Positions 54,445-64,000 of a DNA stretch of 64,000 bases are shown one piece after another (positions within the stretch are counted from its first letter, which is position 1; the number at the start of each line of letters is the position of its first letter). The notes below the pieces were generated by a model. It made no database searches and was not told the DNA's origin. It saw only the letters and a list, made by a program, of their open reading frames with translations. The DNA comes from Schistosoma haematobium (taxonomy: Eukaryota > Platyhelminthes > Trematoda > Strigeidida > Schistosomatidae). Where the stretch lies: assembly GCF_000699445.3 (NCBI RefSeq), contig NC_067202.1, forward strand, positions 744,001 through 808,000. The letters are read 5' to 3'. Made by a program: the position numbers and the translations under genes.

Positions 54445-56025
54445 TTACTTACACCTGTTACTCCTCGTGAAGGAGCATAGGTCGCTCACCAGCATTCTCC
54501 ATCCAACCCTGTCCTGGGCAATCCTTTCCAGCTCCTTCCAGTTGTAATTCATCCTTTTCATATCTGCTTCGATTATCCGACGTAATGTGTTCTTTGGCCT
54601 TCCTCTTTTCCACTTCCCTTCAGGATTCCAAGTTAGAGCTTGCCTCGTGATGCAGTTTGACGATTTGCGTAATGTATGTCCTATCCATTTCCATCGTCTT
54701 TTCCTAATTTCCTCTTCAGCTGGAAGTTGGTTTGTTCTCTCCCACAGAAGGCTATTGCTGATGGTATCCGGCCAATGGATGTTGAGTATCTTGCGTAGAC
54801 AGCTATTTATAAATACTTGTACTTTCTTGATTGTGGTTGTTGTAGTTCTCCAAGTTTCAGCTCCATACAGTAGAATTGCCTTGACGTTCGTATTGAAGAT
54901 TCTCACTTTGATATTGGTTGAAAGTTGTTTTGAGTTCCATATGTTCTTCAATTGTATGAATGCGGCCCTTGCTTTGCCAATCCTCGCCTTTACGTCTGCA
55001 TCTGAACCTCCATGTCTATCGACGATGCTTCCCAGATATGTGAAGGATTCTACATCTTCCAGAGTTTCGCCATCAAGGGTGATTGGATTGCTGTTCTCCG
55101 CTTTGAATTTGAGGACCTTGGTTTTCCCTTTGTGTATGCTGAGGCCTACTGATGCAGAGACTGCTGCTACATTGGCTGTCTTTATCTGAATCTGTTCACG
55201 TGTACGTGATAGGAGGGCTAGGTCATCTGCGAAGTCCAAATCGTCTAATTGGTTCTGAGCTGTCCATTGTATTCCGTGTTTTCCTTCAGATGTCGAGGTC
55301 TTCATAATCCAGTCGACCACCAGAAGAAAGAGGAAGGGAGAGAGTAAAGAGCCTTGTCTGACTCCGGTCCTTACTTGGAATGCATCTGTCAGCTGTCCTC
55401 CATGCACGACTTTACACTGTAGTCCGTCGTATGAGTTCCGGATAATATTGACAATCTTCTCAGGAACTCCGTAGTGTCGAAGAAGTTTCCATAATGTCCT
55501 CCTATCTACACTGTCGAATGCCTTTTCATAATCAATGAAGTTGATGTATAGTGACGAGTTCCACTCAACTGATTGTTCGACGATGATCCGTTGTGTCGCA
55601 ATTTGGTCTGTGCACGACCGATCCTTACGAAATCCAGCTTGTTGATCTCGAAGTTGGGCGTCTACTGCATCCTTCATCCGGTTCAGCAACACTCTGTTGA
55701 CGACTTTCCCTGTTATTGACAGTAGTGTAATGCCTCTGTAGTTTTCACATCTGCTCAGATCTCCTTTCTTTGGAATCTTGACGAGGTGTCCTTCTTTCCA
55801 GTCCATCGGCACTTGTTCCTCCTCCCAAATCTTTTTGAATAGAAGATAAAGCATGCTTGTGGTTGCTTCGATGTCTGATTTCAGTGCTTCAGCTGGTATG
55901 TTGTCGGGTCCCGCTGCTTTCCCGTTCTTGATTTGTCTGACGGCCATTCTAATTTCTTCCGTCGTTGGTGGGTTGACATCTATAGGAAGATCTGTGTGTG
56001 CTGCTTCGATGTTCGGTGGATTCAT
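54445..56025 (-). CDS. RTE reverse transcriptase half (downstream of an in-frame stop)
   Basis: 526 residues from the first Met after the stop; the reading frame itself is open from 56082. Motifs: [17 protein letters not shown] (residues 33-49), [17 protein letters not shown] (86-102), [14 protein letters not shown] (129-142), [14 protein letters not shown] (161-174, first catalytic Asp at 165), [12 protein letters not shown] (223-234), [10 protein letters not shown] (264-273, catalytic D267 and D268), then a thumb and the C-terminal [14 protein letters not shown] and [18 protein letters not shown] typical of RTE. It would copy element RNA at nicked target DNA in the nucleus. All catalytic residues are present, but its coupling to the endonuclease is broken by the stop, so activity would need readthrough or complementation. 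Confidence 0.9.
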   Translation of the reverse strand: MNPPNIEAAHTDLPIDVNPPTTEEIRMAVRQIKNGKAAGPDNIPAEALKSDIEATTSMLYLLFKKIWEEEQVPMDWKEGHLVKIPKKGDLSRCENYRGITLLSITGKVVNRVLLNRMKDAVDAQLRDQQAGFRKDRSCTDQIATQRIIVEQSVEWNSSLYINFIDYEKAFDSVDRRTLWKLLRHYGVPEKIVNIIRNSYDGLQCKVVHGGQLTDAFQVRTGVRQGSLLSPFLFLLVVDWIMKTSTSEGKHGIQWTAQNQLDDLDFADDLALLSRTREQIQIKTANVAAVSASVGLSIHKGKTKVLKFKAENSNPITLDGETLEDVESFTYLGSIVDRHGGSDADVKARIGKARAAFIQLKNIWNSKQLSTNIKVRIFNTNVKAILLYGAETWRTTTTTIKKVQVFINSCLRKILNIHWPDTISNSLLWERTNQLPAEEEIRKRRWKWIGHTLRKSSNCITRQALTWNPEGKWKRGRPKNTLRRIIEADMKRMNYNWKELERIAQDRVGWRMLVSDLCSFTRSNRCK

Positions 56026-56082
56026 TGGAGCCGGCCTATTCAGGAGTTCCTCGAAGTATTCTACCCATCTGTTTCGCTGTTG

Positions 56083-57465
56083 TTAAGTTTCAGTGATTGG
56101 CTTGCCTTCTTTGTCTTTGACCGGCCTCTCTGGTTTACTGTATTTCCCTGCTAGTTTCTTCGTTGTATCGTAGAGCTGTTTCATATTTCCTTCTCTAGCA
56201 GCTTTTTCTGCCGTCGTTGCTAATTCTTCCACGTATTTCTTCCTGTCGGCTCTAATGCTCCTCTTCACTTGCTTGTTTGCTTCTATGTATTCAGCTTGTG
56301 CTTGGACTTTCTCTGCTCGTGTTCGGCTGTTGTTAATTGCTGTCTTCTTGTTCTTCCTTTCTTTGATCTTGTCCAGTGTTTCTATAGAGATCCATTCCTT
56401 ATGATGGTGTTTCTTTAGGCCCAGAACCTCTTGACACGTTGAAGTCAATGTTTCTTTGATGCCTTTCCAGTTGTCCTCCATACTAGTTTCTTCTTCCTTC
56501 AGTAGATCTTGAAAGGCTTGGAATCTGTTGTTGAGAGCTATCTTGAATTCATTGAGTTTGTCAGTATCTCGAAGGAAGGCTGTATTGAACCTTTGTAGTG
56601 CTGTTTGTCCACTTGTCCAGTTCTTTTTCAGCTTCAGTTTTAAATTGGCTACAACTAGGTGGTGATCTGAAGCTACGTCAGCTCCTCTCCTGGTTCTCAC
56701 ATCTTCCATTGTCCTTCGGAATTTTTTGTTGATGCAAATATGGTCTATCTGGTTCTCTGTAGTGTGGTCCGGTGAGATCCATGTAGCCTTGTGTATACGT
56801 TTGTGTGGAAATATTGTGCCTCCTATGACTAATTTGTTGAATGCACACAAATTTGCAAATCTTTCTCCATTTTCGTTCCTCTCTCCCAGTCCATGTCGTC
56901 CCATAATATCTTCATATCCAGTGTTGTCTATTCCGACCTTGGCATTTAGATCTCCCATCAGAATGGTGAGGTCCTTTCTTGAGCATTTCTCTATGATTGA
57001 CTGCAGCCGCTCGTAGAATTGATCTTTAATGTCGTCGTTGCTATCATTGGTGGGTGCATAACATTGGATAATATTCATTAAGATCCCCTCCTTCTTTGTT
57101 TTGAATGATGCTTTGATGATTCTGGATCCGTGGGATTCCCATCCTACAAGTGCATTTCGTGCTACTTTGGACAGCATAAGAGCAACTCCCTGAGTGTGTG
57201 GAGCATTTTCCTCTTCGTGACCGGAGTATAGCAGCATCTCTCCCGTAGCTAGCCTTTTCTGTCCAGCTTGGGTCCAGTGGGTTTCGCTGATTCCCAGTAC
57301 TGCCAAGTTGTATCTCCTCATTTCCGTTGCTATTTGGCTGGTCTTCCCGGTTTCCCACATTGTTCTAACGTTCCATGTACCTATAAAAATTTTTGCTCTG
57401 GTTGTTAGAAGGGGCATCGGCCTCGTGGCTTCCGAAGGAATTCGGCTTTCACCATGAAGCGTCAT
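56083..57465 (-). CDS. RTE apurinic-type endonuclease half, ends at an in-frame stop
   Basis: 460 codons. APE-type endonuclease motifs: IGTWNVRTM (residues 28-36), ISETHW (59-64), a central IIQCYAPT (about 147), MGDLNAKVG (about 175), an ENQIDHICI stretch (about 235) and VASDHHLVVANL (about 263-274), supplying the metal-binding Asn, Glu, Asp and His residues. A lysine-rich coiled linker follows to KPITET. This enzyme nicks target DNA to prime reverse transcription. The stop (TAA 56083-56085) precedes [19 protein letters not shown] in the same frame, so the two halves were one polyprotein of about 1006 residues. Confidence 0.9.
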   Translation of the reverse strand: MTLHGESRIPSEATRPMPLLTTRAKIFIGTWNVRTMWETGKTSQIATEMRRYNLAVLGISETHWTQAGQKRLATGEMLLYSGHEEENAPHTQGVALMLSKVARNALVGWESHGSRIIKASFKTKKEGILMNIIQCYAPTNDSNDDIKDQFYERLQSIIEKCSRKDLTILMGDLNAKVGIDNTGYEDIMGRHGLGERNENGERFANLCAFNKLVIGGTIFPHKRIHKATWISPDHTTENQIDHICINKKFRRTMEDVRTRRGADVASDHHLVVANLKLKLKKNWTSGQTALQRFNTAFLRDTDKLNEFKIALNNRFQAFQDLLKEEETSMEDNWKGIKETLTSTCQEVLGLKKHHHKEWISIETLDKIKERKNKKTAINNSRTRAEKVQAQAEYIEANKQVKRSIRADRKKYVEELATTAEKAAREGNMKQLYDTTKKLAGKYSKPERPVKDKEGKPITET

Positions 57466-57652
57466 AATTCTTCTAAATGAAGACCTTCTAACTCTCAGGG
57501 CAGAGTTAAAATGGTTTGAATTATTTTTTCTGGTAAGCGTTTTTTTAGCGAGTTAATTTTCTACGGGATGGGGACGCTAACCCCATGCCCAACCCTCCTC
57601 CTTTACCCGGGCTTGGGACCGGCAGTAACTCTAGAAGAGCTACAGGCGGAGT

Positions 57653-57666
57653 TTCTTGAAAAACCT
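57653..57666 (+). repeat. Target-site duplication of RTE (5' side)
   Basis: TTCTTGAAAAACCT; perfect match to 54424-54437. Confidence 0.95.
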
Positions 57667-57774
57667 GAGGAATGATAAATAATATTCACCACTAGATTTC
57701 GAAAACAGATGAGAAAAAACAAATCTGCTTTTGTCTAACTATCCAATTTTTTGTTATTTTTTAAGATTTTCTAG

Positions 57775-57916
57775 TTAGTAAAGATGGATAGCGGCTAGCA
57801 GTGGAATCCAGGATGCACGTTTCGTCCTATTTAGGATTCATCAGCTGGATTTAACTGCATCACAGCGTTGAGTTTTACTCTAGGACCCGAACCCAGTACT
57901 GTTCGCTTCAAACGCC
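57775..57916 (-). repeat. HH-A (Sm-alpha-like) copy, head-truncated
   Basis: Minus 3' end (AAGATGGATAGCGGCTAGCAG), ribozyme, AAAACTCAACGCTGTGATGC and a B-box-like GGGTTCGGGTCC. It ends at TTCAAACGCC, where an LTR fragment begins. Confidence 0.7.
57806..57850 (-). ncRNA. Hammerhead ribozyme, HH-A type, near-intact
   Basis: Stem I is ATCCAG/CTGGAT, perfect. The core is CTGATGA...GAA. Stem II ATCC/GGAC lacks only its first pair, the octamer is ACGTGCAT and the triplet is AUC. Confidence 0.75.
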
Positions 57917-58367
57917 AATTAGAGAACAGTGAGATTATCGACCAGACCAATTACACATAAAACTCGTCTGAGCAGTCGAAAGTGTTTACAGGTCTCGCTT
58001 CCTACCCAGCCCTGCCTGTTAAGTCCAGAACACCAATCTCGGCCTCGGCGATATGAATCATATATTACAAACATACTGGGTTTATATACACCGACCAAAT
58101 AGACCACACAGTACCACGGAATAGGAAACAACATATGTACAAGATCTAGCCAAATGTGTCTGTGAATGTGGTAGACTGTAACGAATAGACTCAAGAATGG
58201 TAAATCGTATAATCATAATTTATAAGTCAAAATTAAGCTTATGATAAGAGGAACATGAATACGAGTACTTTAGTTACTTAACAAGTACACAATACAGATA
58301 TATATATCGTAATTGTCTATAAATAGATCCCAACAGTTACATTCATTATTGTCATCGTAATATAACA
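57917..58367 (-). mobile_element. LTR-1 fragment, 3' end missing
   Basis: From AATTAGAGAACAGTGAGATTATC to ATCGTAATATAACA. The TATAACTTG end is replaced by HH-A, so no duplication can be scored. TATA-like GGGTTTATATACACC (inverse) is retained. Confidence 0.75.
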
Positions 58368-58489
58368 CATACATCGAAAACATAATGTAATAACCGACTC
58401 CCATTATATTATTGACAATATTTCCAACATCCTATTAATCATTTGTCCAATTTACTTATTTATAGATTGAAATGGATAACTTCAAGTCA

Positions 58490-58750
58490 CACTGCGATAT
58501 ATGCTACTGATGTCAATGGATATAAGTAGTATGTATCATTAATCGGAAATGAAATGCCTGAAGGCAGAAGATTAAGAAGTTTGGAGAGAAGAGAACGAGA
58601 ACACGGAATGATTGATATGGAAATGAAAGAACAGTGAAGTCAGAGACGATTGATTGACATTTTGCAAATGAAGTATTTACTGTATAGTTCTCAGATGTAT
58701 TCAAATACACTTGGTTGTCCCTACTTGTGTGTTCTCATTCACTACAACAT
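58490..58750 (-). repeat. Interspersed family F copy
   Basis: Inverse F: TGCTACTGATGTCAATGGATATAAGTAGTATG, AGAGAAGAGAACGAGAACACGG, TTGGTTGTCCCTACTTGTGTG. Confidence 0.7.
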
Positions 58751-58959
58751 AGTTCCTAGGAGACAAGAAAAATCATTATTTCTTAATAATTATTTTGTTA
58801 AACTCATTAATTGAAGTGTCCACTTCAGATTAAGAGCTGTTTCAAGTGTTTGTTTCATATAAAATAAATGAACATTACAATGTAGTATCAATTGTGAAAG
58901 TAATGACAATTAGGAGGTACGGGTTATGTGTTATGTCTTTTAATTATCATATGATATGT

Positions 58960-59165
58960 TCCCTAATTAGAACACCAATTTATATAACCAAACCAATAAC
59001 GTATAAACCTGTACAAACAGCCTAGTGTCACTCAGAGTTCATATTGTATCTTCGAGATAGAAGCTTCACGCCTAATTCAGCCAGTTCAGAACGCTAATAT
59101 CATCTTCCGCTGTATGAATCACATATTTCAGAAATTTACTGAATGTGTTGTCGCCAACATTTAGA
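58960..59165 (-). mobile_element. LTR-1 fragment, decayed
   Basis: TAACGTATAAACCTGTACAAACAGCC, CAGCCAGTTCAGAACGCTAATATC and GTATGAATCACATATTTCAG follow LTR-1 order. Confidence 0.5.
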
Positions 59166-59309
59166 TAACTCCGAGTGACACTCTTTCATCAGTTGATAGT
59201 CATCAGTATGGAATATCATTAGGCCTGTGTAATACATTATGTTTACAGGTCCATATGATAAGATTACTATCAGTCACACTTTTCGGCCGCAGTAGTATTA
59301 GTGTGAATA

Positions 59310-59515
59310 GTTGTGTGCTGTATGCTACTTATGTCGACATAAGTAGTATAAAACATCAATCAGAAATGATATGCCTAGCAAAAGAAGTCTAGGAAGATCG
59401 AATCGAAGAGAACGGGCACAAAGAGGCAATTGATGGAGGACTTTCAAATGAAGTATTGAACGTATAGTTTTCATATTTGATGAAAGAATTCCATAATTTC
59501 GAGTTAAAATACATT
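59310..59515 (-). repeat. Family F fragment with perfect palindrome
   Basis: Includes a 22-bp perfect palindrome at 59325-59346 centred on GTCGAC, then CGAATCGAAGAGAACGGG and CTTTCAAATGAAGTATTG. Confidence 0.65.
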
Positions 59516-59521
59516 TGGTTG

Positions 59522-59700
59522 TGTTATGTCCAGTCTATTCATTAAAGTTACCCACATTCACATCCACTTTAGGCTAGATCTTGTACAAATGTTGTTTTCT
59601 ATTTTGTGCTGTGATGTGGTATTAATGTTCTGGAGTCAAAAAAGGACCAATAAGGATTCTAGATTGTTCATACCGGTCGAAATTCATTGGTTTAGCACAG
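59522..59700 (+). mobile_element. LTR-1 fragment, internally deleted
   Basis: TGTTATGTCC joins directly to AGTCTATTCATTAAAG, then GGCTAGATCTTGTACAAATG and GATTCTAGATTGTTCATACC; large internal losses. Confidence 0.6.
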
Positions 59701-59814
59701 TACTAAGATTGTACAAGTCGTATTTCGATCAGTTACCAAATCACATGATAATTAACCAGGATTAAAAATACAACGTGTTGTTCCCACCTATGTCCTCGAT
59801 CATTACAGTAATAA

Positions 59815-60052
59815 TGGTTATAGTGTAGTGAACGAGAGCATACAAATGGGGAGAATCGTATCTATTTCAATACGAAATTACAGAACAACTTAGAAAATTC
59901 TGAGAACCATACAATAAATACTTCATTTCCAAAAATGTCAACCGATCATCACAGACTTCAGTGTCCATTCCTTTCCACATCAATCATTTACTGTTCTCTT
60001 CTACTGATAATACATACTACATATATCTCGAGACATCAGTAGCACACATCAC
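59815..60052 (+). repeat. Family F copy leading into the giant AGT/AGC array
   Basis: GTGAACGAGAGCATACAAATGG to ATCAGTAGCACACATCAC, then immediately AGT units from 60053. Confidence 0.75.
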
Positions 60053-60798
<746 letters not shown>

Positions 60799-60799
<1 letters not shown>

Positions 60800-61235
60800 A
60801 CATATTCGCATTATAATTCCTACCTAAATCAATCTATTTTGTTACTATTCAATAAATAGGATGATTTGAAATCCAAACTATTTCTCTCCTGTATCTACTC
60901 CAATATAAAGTAAACTATGTCTATATCTCTATGGATAGACAGTCAACTATTGTCAAGTACTCATTCAGTTAAAATGAAACGAATATAAAATGGATACTTT
61001 AATCATTTTAAAAAGATCAATCTGTCTCAATTCTATTTATATACTTGTCTTGGATAAAAAGAAGGAAAGAAAGAAAGAAAGAAGGGGAGAATTGATTTCA
61101 ACTTTTGTGATTAGAGGGAAAAAGTCAATATGCCCATAGAAATACACTACTACTATGTATTAAATTTATGATATCAATTATGAAATTTAAGATTAGATTA
61201 GTTTATAATGGTTAGAGTTCTTTTTTCCTCTTGCT
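60799..61235. other. No gene; short (GAAA)n repeat
   Basis: AT-rich; GAAAGAAAGAAAGAAAG at about 61063-61083. Nothing coding. Confidence 0.55.
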
Positions 61236-61446
61236 AACTGCTTCACAAGGCAAGCCTTCATCACTTGGAATCATTAAGACCAAATGAGAAGAGGAAGACC
61301 AAAAAACACATTACGTCGGGAAACGGAGACAGACGTGAGAAGAATGAACAAGAATTGGGTAGTGCTAGAAAGGAAGGCCCAGGACAGAATGGGTTGGAGA
61401 ATTCTAGTCAACGGTTTATGCTTTATTGGGAATTATAGGTGTAAGT
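61236..61446 (+). pseudogene. RTE retrotransposon, extreme 3' fragment
   Basis: Reads [54 protein letters not shown], the RTE C-terminus, and ends GGTGTAAGT. This stretch is open, and closer to the subgroup with [10 protein letters not shown] than to the copy at 54445. Confidence 0.8.
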
Positions 61447-61510
61447 TTTTGATGGAGTTTTGTTCTCTGACCAAACCATCCAGTTCAGAGAACAAAACTC
61501 TATCAAAATG
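61447..61510. repeat. Inverted repeat (hairpin) made of an LTR-retrotransposon motif
   Basis: TTTTGATGGAGTTTTGTTCT and its near-complement (AGAACAAAACTCTATCAAAA) flank about 20 nt. The right arm is the motif at 53925 before LTR-2. One mismatch in the arms. Confidence 0.7.
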
Positions 61511-61919
61511 ATTCACTATCTGGGCTATAAATCTTCTTCACCATGTTAGATTAAAGTAGTATTTAAAATATTATTGTAATTTATTCTGATGCATCTTCAT
61601 CATCATCATCATCTTCTTCTTCCTTATTAATCAAATAGTGTTAAGTATACTTTATTGAGTATAGAAATGCTTTATGAAATGGATAATGACAGGAATGCTT
61701 GCTAACTTAAAACTCCTTTACTACTGATACATGATAGATATTATAAGATTCTTATTGATGAAATCATAAATAAAGCAAAATGTTCATTACAGATCGAAAA
61801 AATGTTCAAAGAATCAATAAGTAATTCCATCCGGATCAATCAGCAATCAATAGAGATATCGAGAAAGAGAGAGAGACTTTGTGTATCCTATAGGAACTCA
61901 GTTGAAGTTCAAATAAATC
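61511..61919. other. No gene seen
   Basis: AT-rich, with a CATCATCATCATCATC stretch near 61598 and a GA run near 61862. Confidence 0.5.
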
Positions 61920-62065
61920 AACAATAATATCTCAGAATGTGGTATTGGATGACTAGGGGCTGAGTCCTAGAAGAATCATCAGTCCCTTCAAGATTACAAG
62001 AATACCTTGCTGACGAGTACAAACTATCACGAAACCTAAGTTCAGGGTTTTATACCAATTACCTT
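61920..62065 (+). repeat. HH-C repeat, 5' part and ribozyme
   Basis: GTATTGGATGACTAGGGGCTGAG, AGTCCCTTCAAGATTACAAG, ribozyme, then CAATTACCTTAAATC, where the tail decays. Confidence 0.65.
62004..62048 (+). ncRNA. Hammerhead ribozyme, HH-C type, core and stem I intact
   Basis: Stem I is ACCTTG/CAGGGT (one G-U). The core is CTGACGA...GAA, the octamer is ACCTAAGT and the predicted triplet is GUU. Stem II GTAC/TCAC is weakened to two outer pairs. The best HH-C example for the 5' strand. Confidence 0.7.
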
Positions 62066-62179
62066 AAATCATTTAGAGCCTCAACAAAATACAAACGAAG
62101 TCGAGTTATTTATGATGGTGACCAAGTTGCTATTAAACTAATAAAGTACAACTAATACTGAAGGGCTAGGTAAATATTT

Positions 62180-62350
62180 TTTTATTTGAACACATAAATA
62201 TTGGTACAAAGGGGCATTGAGTACATATGCACCACAAAAGTCACTTGATTTCTGTGTAGGCTGTGATACTGCCCGGATGCAGTCCTATGGTAGTCGGTGA
62301 CCAACAATAGGTTCACACGTCTTTTGTTTCTTTAGAGTCCTAGAGCCCAT
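62180..62350 (-). repeat. Interspersed family D fragment
   Basis: Inverse tail (TTTTTTTATTTGAACACATAAATATTGG), CACCACAAAAGTCACTTG, TACTGCCCGGATGCAG, CCTATGGTAGTCGGTGACC; internally deleted. Confidence 0.65.
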
Positions 62351-62719
62351 AGTCAAAAAACATGACTATTGAATAGTTCGAGTTGTAACTGATCTGTAGA
62401 ATCCAAATGTTTACTAAATTCTTAGGCTTGATTCAGTTCAATAGATTAGATCGTAATATGATTATCACTTGTTTGTGTGACTCAAGAATCTTAAATGCTA
62501 GAAGGAAATTTGTTCCCTTCTATTTTAACAGTAACCAACAGTTTGACTTAAACACTTACTGTCTTACTACTAACTATGCTTTGCAGTAGTATATCTTGTA
62601 AATTTATTTGGCACAGTACTTCAAAACATTGATCCTATTTATTTTTAAAGATAAAACAACAAGTCACATACTACATTTCATCAAGTATATCATTTATAAA
62701 TTAGGTTATCTACAAATCT
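62351..62719. other. No gene seen
   Basis: A 60-codon plus-strand frame (62407) has no recognisable motif and no start context I would trust. AT-rich otherwise. Confidence 0.45.
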
Positions 62720-63290
62720 AAACACCATGGAAAATCTGGATGTCCTAGGGAGCATCCATGATTACGATCGCGAGATTCAAATCCAGGACCTACGGGTCTC
62801 GCGCGCGTGAACGCTCAAGTTCTAGACTACTGACATGCCATCCAACGATGTTAATGTCTAACATCAAGGAGTCCACGAAATTGCGTGACCATCCACCATT
62901 ATTTTCAGTGAGTTACTATTTCAAAACAGACTCGGTTGAACTCCACTGGTCACGGCTTCTTACTAGAACTCCAGGAAATACCAGTTAGAGACCGTCATTA
63001 GTGAGCATATGATGATTATAAGCAGACAGGAGTTTTGTGGATATTATAATAATTTAATAGTTGAATTCATGAGTTAGACATTAACACCGTTGGATTCCGG
63101 CTCAGTGGTCTAGAAAATAAGTGTTCGCGCAAGAGACTGATAAGTCCTGGGTTCGAATCTCATCAGGCGGGGTCGTGACTGCCTACTACAGAAGAGTTCC
63201 ATACTAGGACGAAACGACCGTTCAGTACTTCCAGGTTTTTCATGGTGGTCTAGCTTTAATTGTCTCATGAATTCAACTACTAACTAACTG
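62720..63290. repeat. HH-B repeats, minus copy then rearranged plus copy
   Basis: 62720-63025 is minus, lacking most of the ribozyme (AAAATCTGGATGTCC then head CGAGATTCAAATCCAGGACC and 5' segment ending GTGAGCATATGATGATTATAAGC). 63026-63070 is inverse tail (AGTTTTGTGGATATTATAATA). 63070-63290 is a plus copy with head (CCGGCTCAGTGGTCTAG; GGGTTCGAATCTC), ribozyme (63183-63228, core CAGAAGA, broken) and tail. Confidence 0.7.
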
Positions 63291-63658
63291 ATATCAGTTC
63301 GTGATTTTAATAAAACTCATCAATCACCGCTATCACATCCTGATAATACGAATATAATTTAAATTTTAACAGAACAAACCAAGTAGCAGGTTCTATTAAT
63401 AATATGAAATTCTTGGTAATCAAAATGAAACCACAGAATGTGAATGTTGTAGGCAGCTTGAAAGAATCTACTAAGTCAATAGAATACTCCGAATTTCTAT
63501 ACCATCATTTCAATGAACTTCATGTTTTTCTCTTTTTTCAATGAATTCTCACTCAACGTCACCACCACTTTGTTTTGAATTAGCTTCGAGACAATTCTTT
63601 AAGCTTCGGATATCAATCGCCCTCAACAATCGTTATTAAGTAAATCCCAAAGGTGCAT
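63291..63658. other. No gene or recognised repeat
   Basis: AT-rich DNA; nothing coding seen. Confidence 0.5.
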
Positions 63659-63770
63659 GTTATATCCCGATCAGAATATTGAATGTTAACTATTAGGATC
63701 TATTCATGGACTAATACTATACATAAATTTTTATTATATAATTGCTCCTCTTATTAATGGCTTTATTCAA
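63659..63770 (+). mobile_element. LTR-1 5' fragment
   Basis: TGTTATATCCCGATCAGAAT, AGGATCTATTCATGGAC, ATAATTGCTCCTCTTATTAATGG; then lost. Confidence 0.65.
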
Positions 63771-64000
63771 TAGTAAGAATCCAGGTTATTGACTAGGTTA
63801 ATTCTGACAACCTGTTCGTCACAAACTATATTTGTTGGATAACGTATTATAGAAATTTTACATCTTCGCTTGCGTGCATGGATGTTAATGTAATTACGTC
63901 TCGTTCTACCAGAACAAGATATACAAGGAGAAAGATAAGAGTGAAGGGGATGATTAGTATCTGACAAAATAACATCTGCCAGGAGTTTGCACGACTTTAG
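63771..64000. other. No gene seen at window edge
   Basis: AT-rich. The short minus-strand frame at 63767 has no recognised domain. Confidence 0.45.

Larger units (their letters stand above)
54438..57652 (-). mobile_element. Full-length RTE-clade non-LTR retrotransposon
   Basis: 3215 bp: a 5' UTR of about 190 bp (57652-57466), a single long frame (57465-54445) and a very short 3' end finishing in TAAG repeats. RTE elements have one ORF (endonuclease then RT), short 3' UTRs and microsatellite-like tails, as here. The perfect 14-bp duplication and complete ends show a recent insertion. It lies inside an LTR-2 copy. Likely related to SR2/Perere-3-type RTEs of schistosomes. A single stop at 56083-56085 interrupts it. 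Confidence 0.92.

Noticed and set aside
54587..55189. Plus-strand 200-codon frame over the RTE
   Set aside because: It is the antisense shadow of the RT frame. Similar antisense frames appear over other RTE copies (for example 18115, 31022, 50073).

Overview
The window looks like repeat-dominated DNA from a blood fluke (Schistosoma or a close digenean). It is AT-rich and has almost no conventional genes. It carries Sm-alpha-type tRNA-headed repeats with hammerhead ribozymes, an RTE-clade retrotransposon, a Penelope-like element with a GIY-YIG motif, Merlin DNA transposons and solo LTRs, a combination known from schistosome genomes. The species cannot be fixed from the sequence alone.

Only one host-gene segment is convincing. 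It is the first coding exon (minus strand, 24081 to 23743) of a nicotinic acetylcholine receptor-like Cys-loop channel subunit, with a signal peptide and a GTAAGT splice donor. The rest of that gene would lie at lower coordinates, so much of 1-23.7 kb may be intron. I did not find its other exons.

Mobile elements. (1) A full-length RTE element (54438-57652, minus) has a perfect 14-bp target-site duplication and one in-frame stop splitting the endonuclease and RT halves. Truncated relatives lie at 155, 1158, 17943, 24600, 30985, 38104, 43696, 49600 and 61236. (2) Solo or partial LTRs of one family (TGTTATA...TATAACA) lie at 12450, 17888, 25903, 32864, 40461 (diverged), 48126, 57917, 59522 and 63659, several with 5-bp duplications. 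A second LTR family lies at 51450 and 54033. (3) A Penelope-like relic lies at 40842-41971, with a fragment at 1855-2078. (4) A Merlin relic with transposase remains lies at 10437-11231, with MITE-like relatives at 597, 8961, 16991, 33976 and 38990.

The dominant system is a set of short tRNA-headed repeats that encode hammerhead ribozymes. I resolve three families by their stem I/II/III sequences: HH-A (Sm-alpha-like), HH-B (the most abundant here) and HH-C (a putative GUU-cleaving type). All share the core CUGANGA...GAA. In HH-A and HH-B stem III plus its loop is a self-complementary octamer, which suggests action as dimers; HH-C is close to this. Many copies sit as fold-back pairs or head-to-tail junctions, and several breakpoints fall inside the ribozyme.

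Other structure includes a 746-bp AGT-AGC-AGT trinucleotide array with about 530 bp of uninterrupted or nearly uninterrupted AGC/CAG at 60179-60711, an inverted pair of about 555 bp with no difference seen (38178-38732 and 43722-44276) inside older RTE copies, and an interspersed family (F) whose 3' end leads into AGT arrays.
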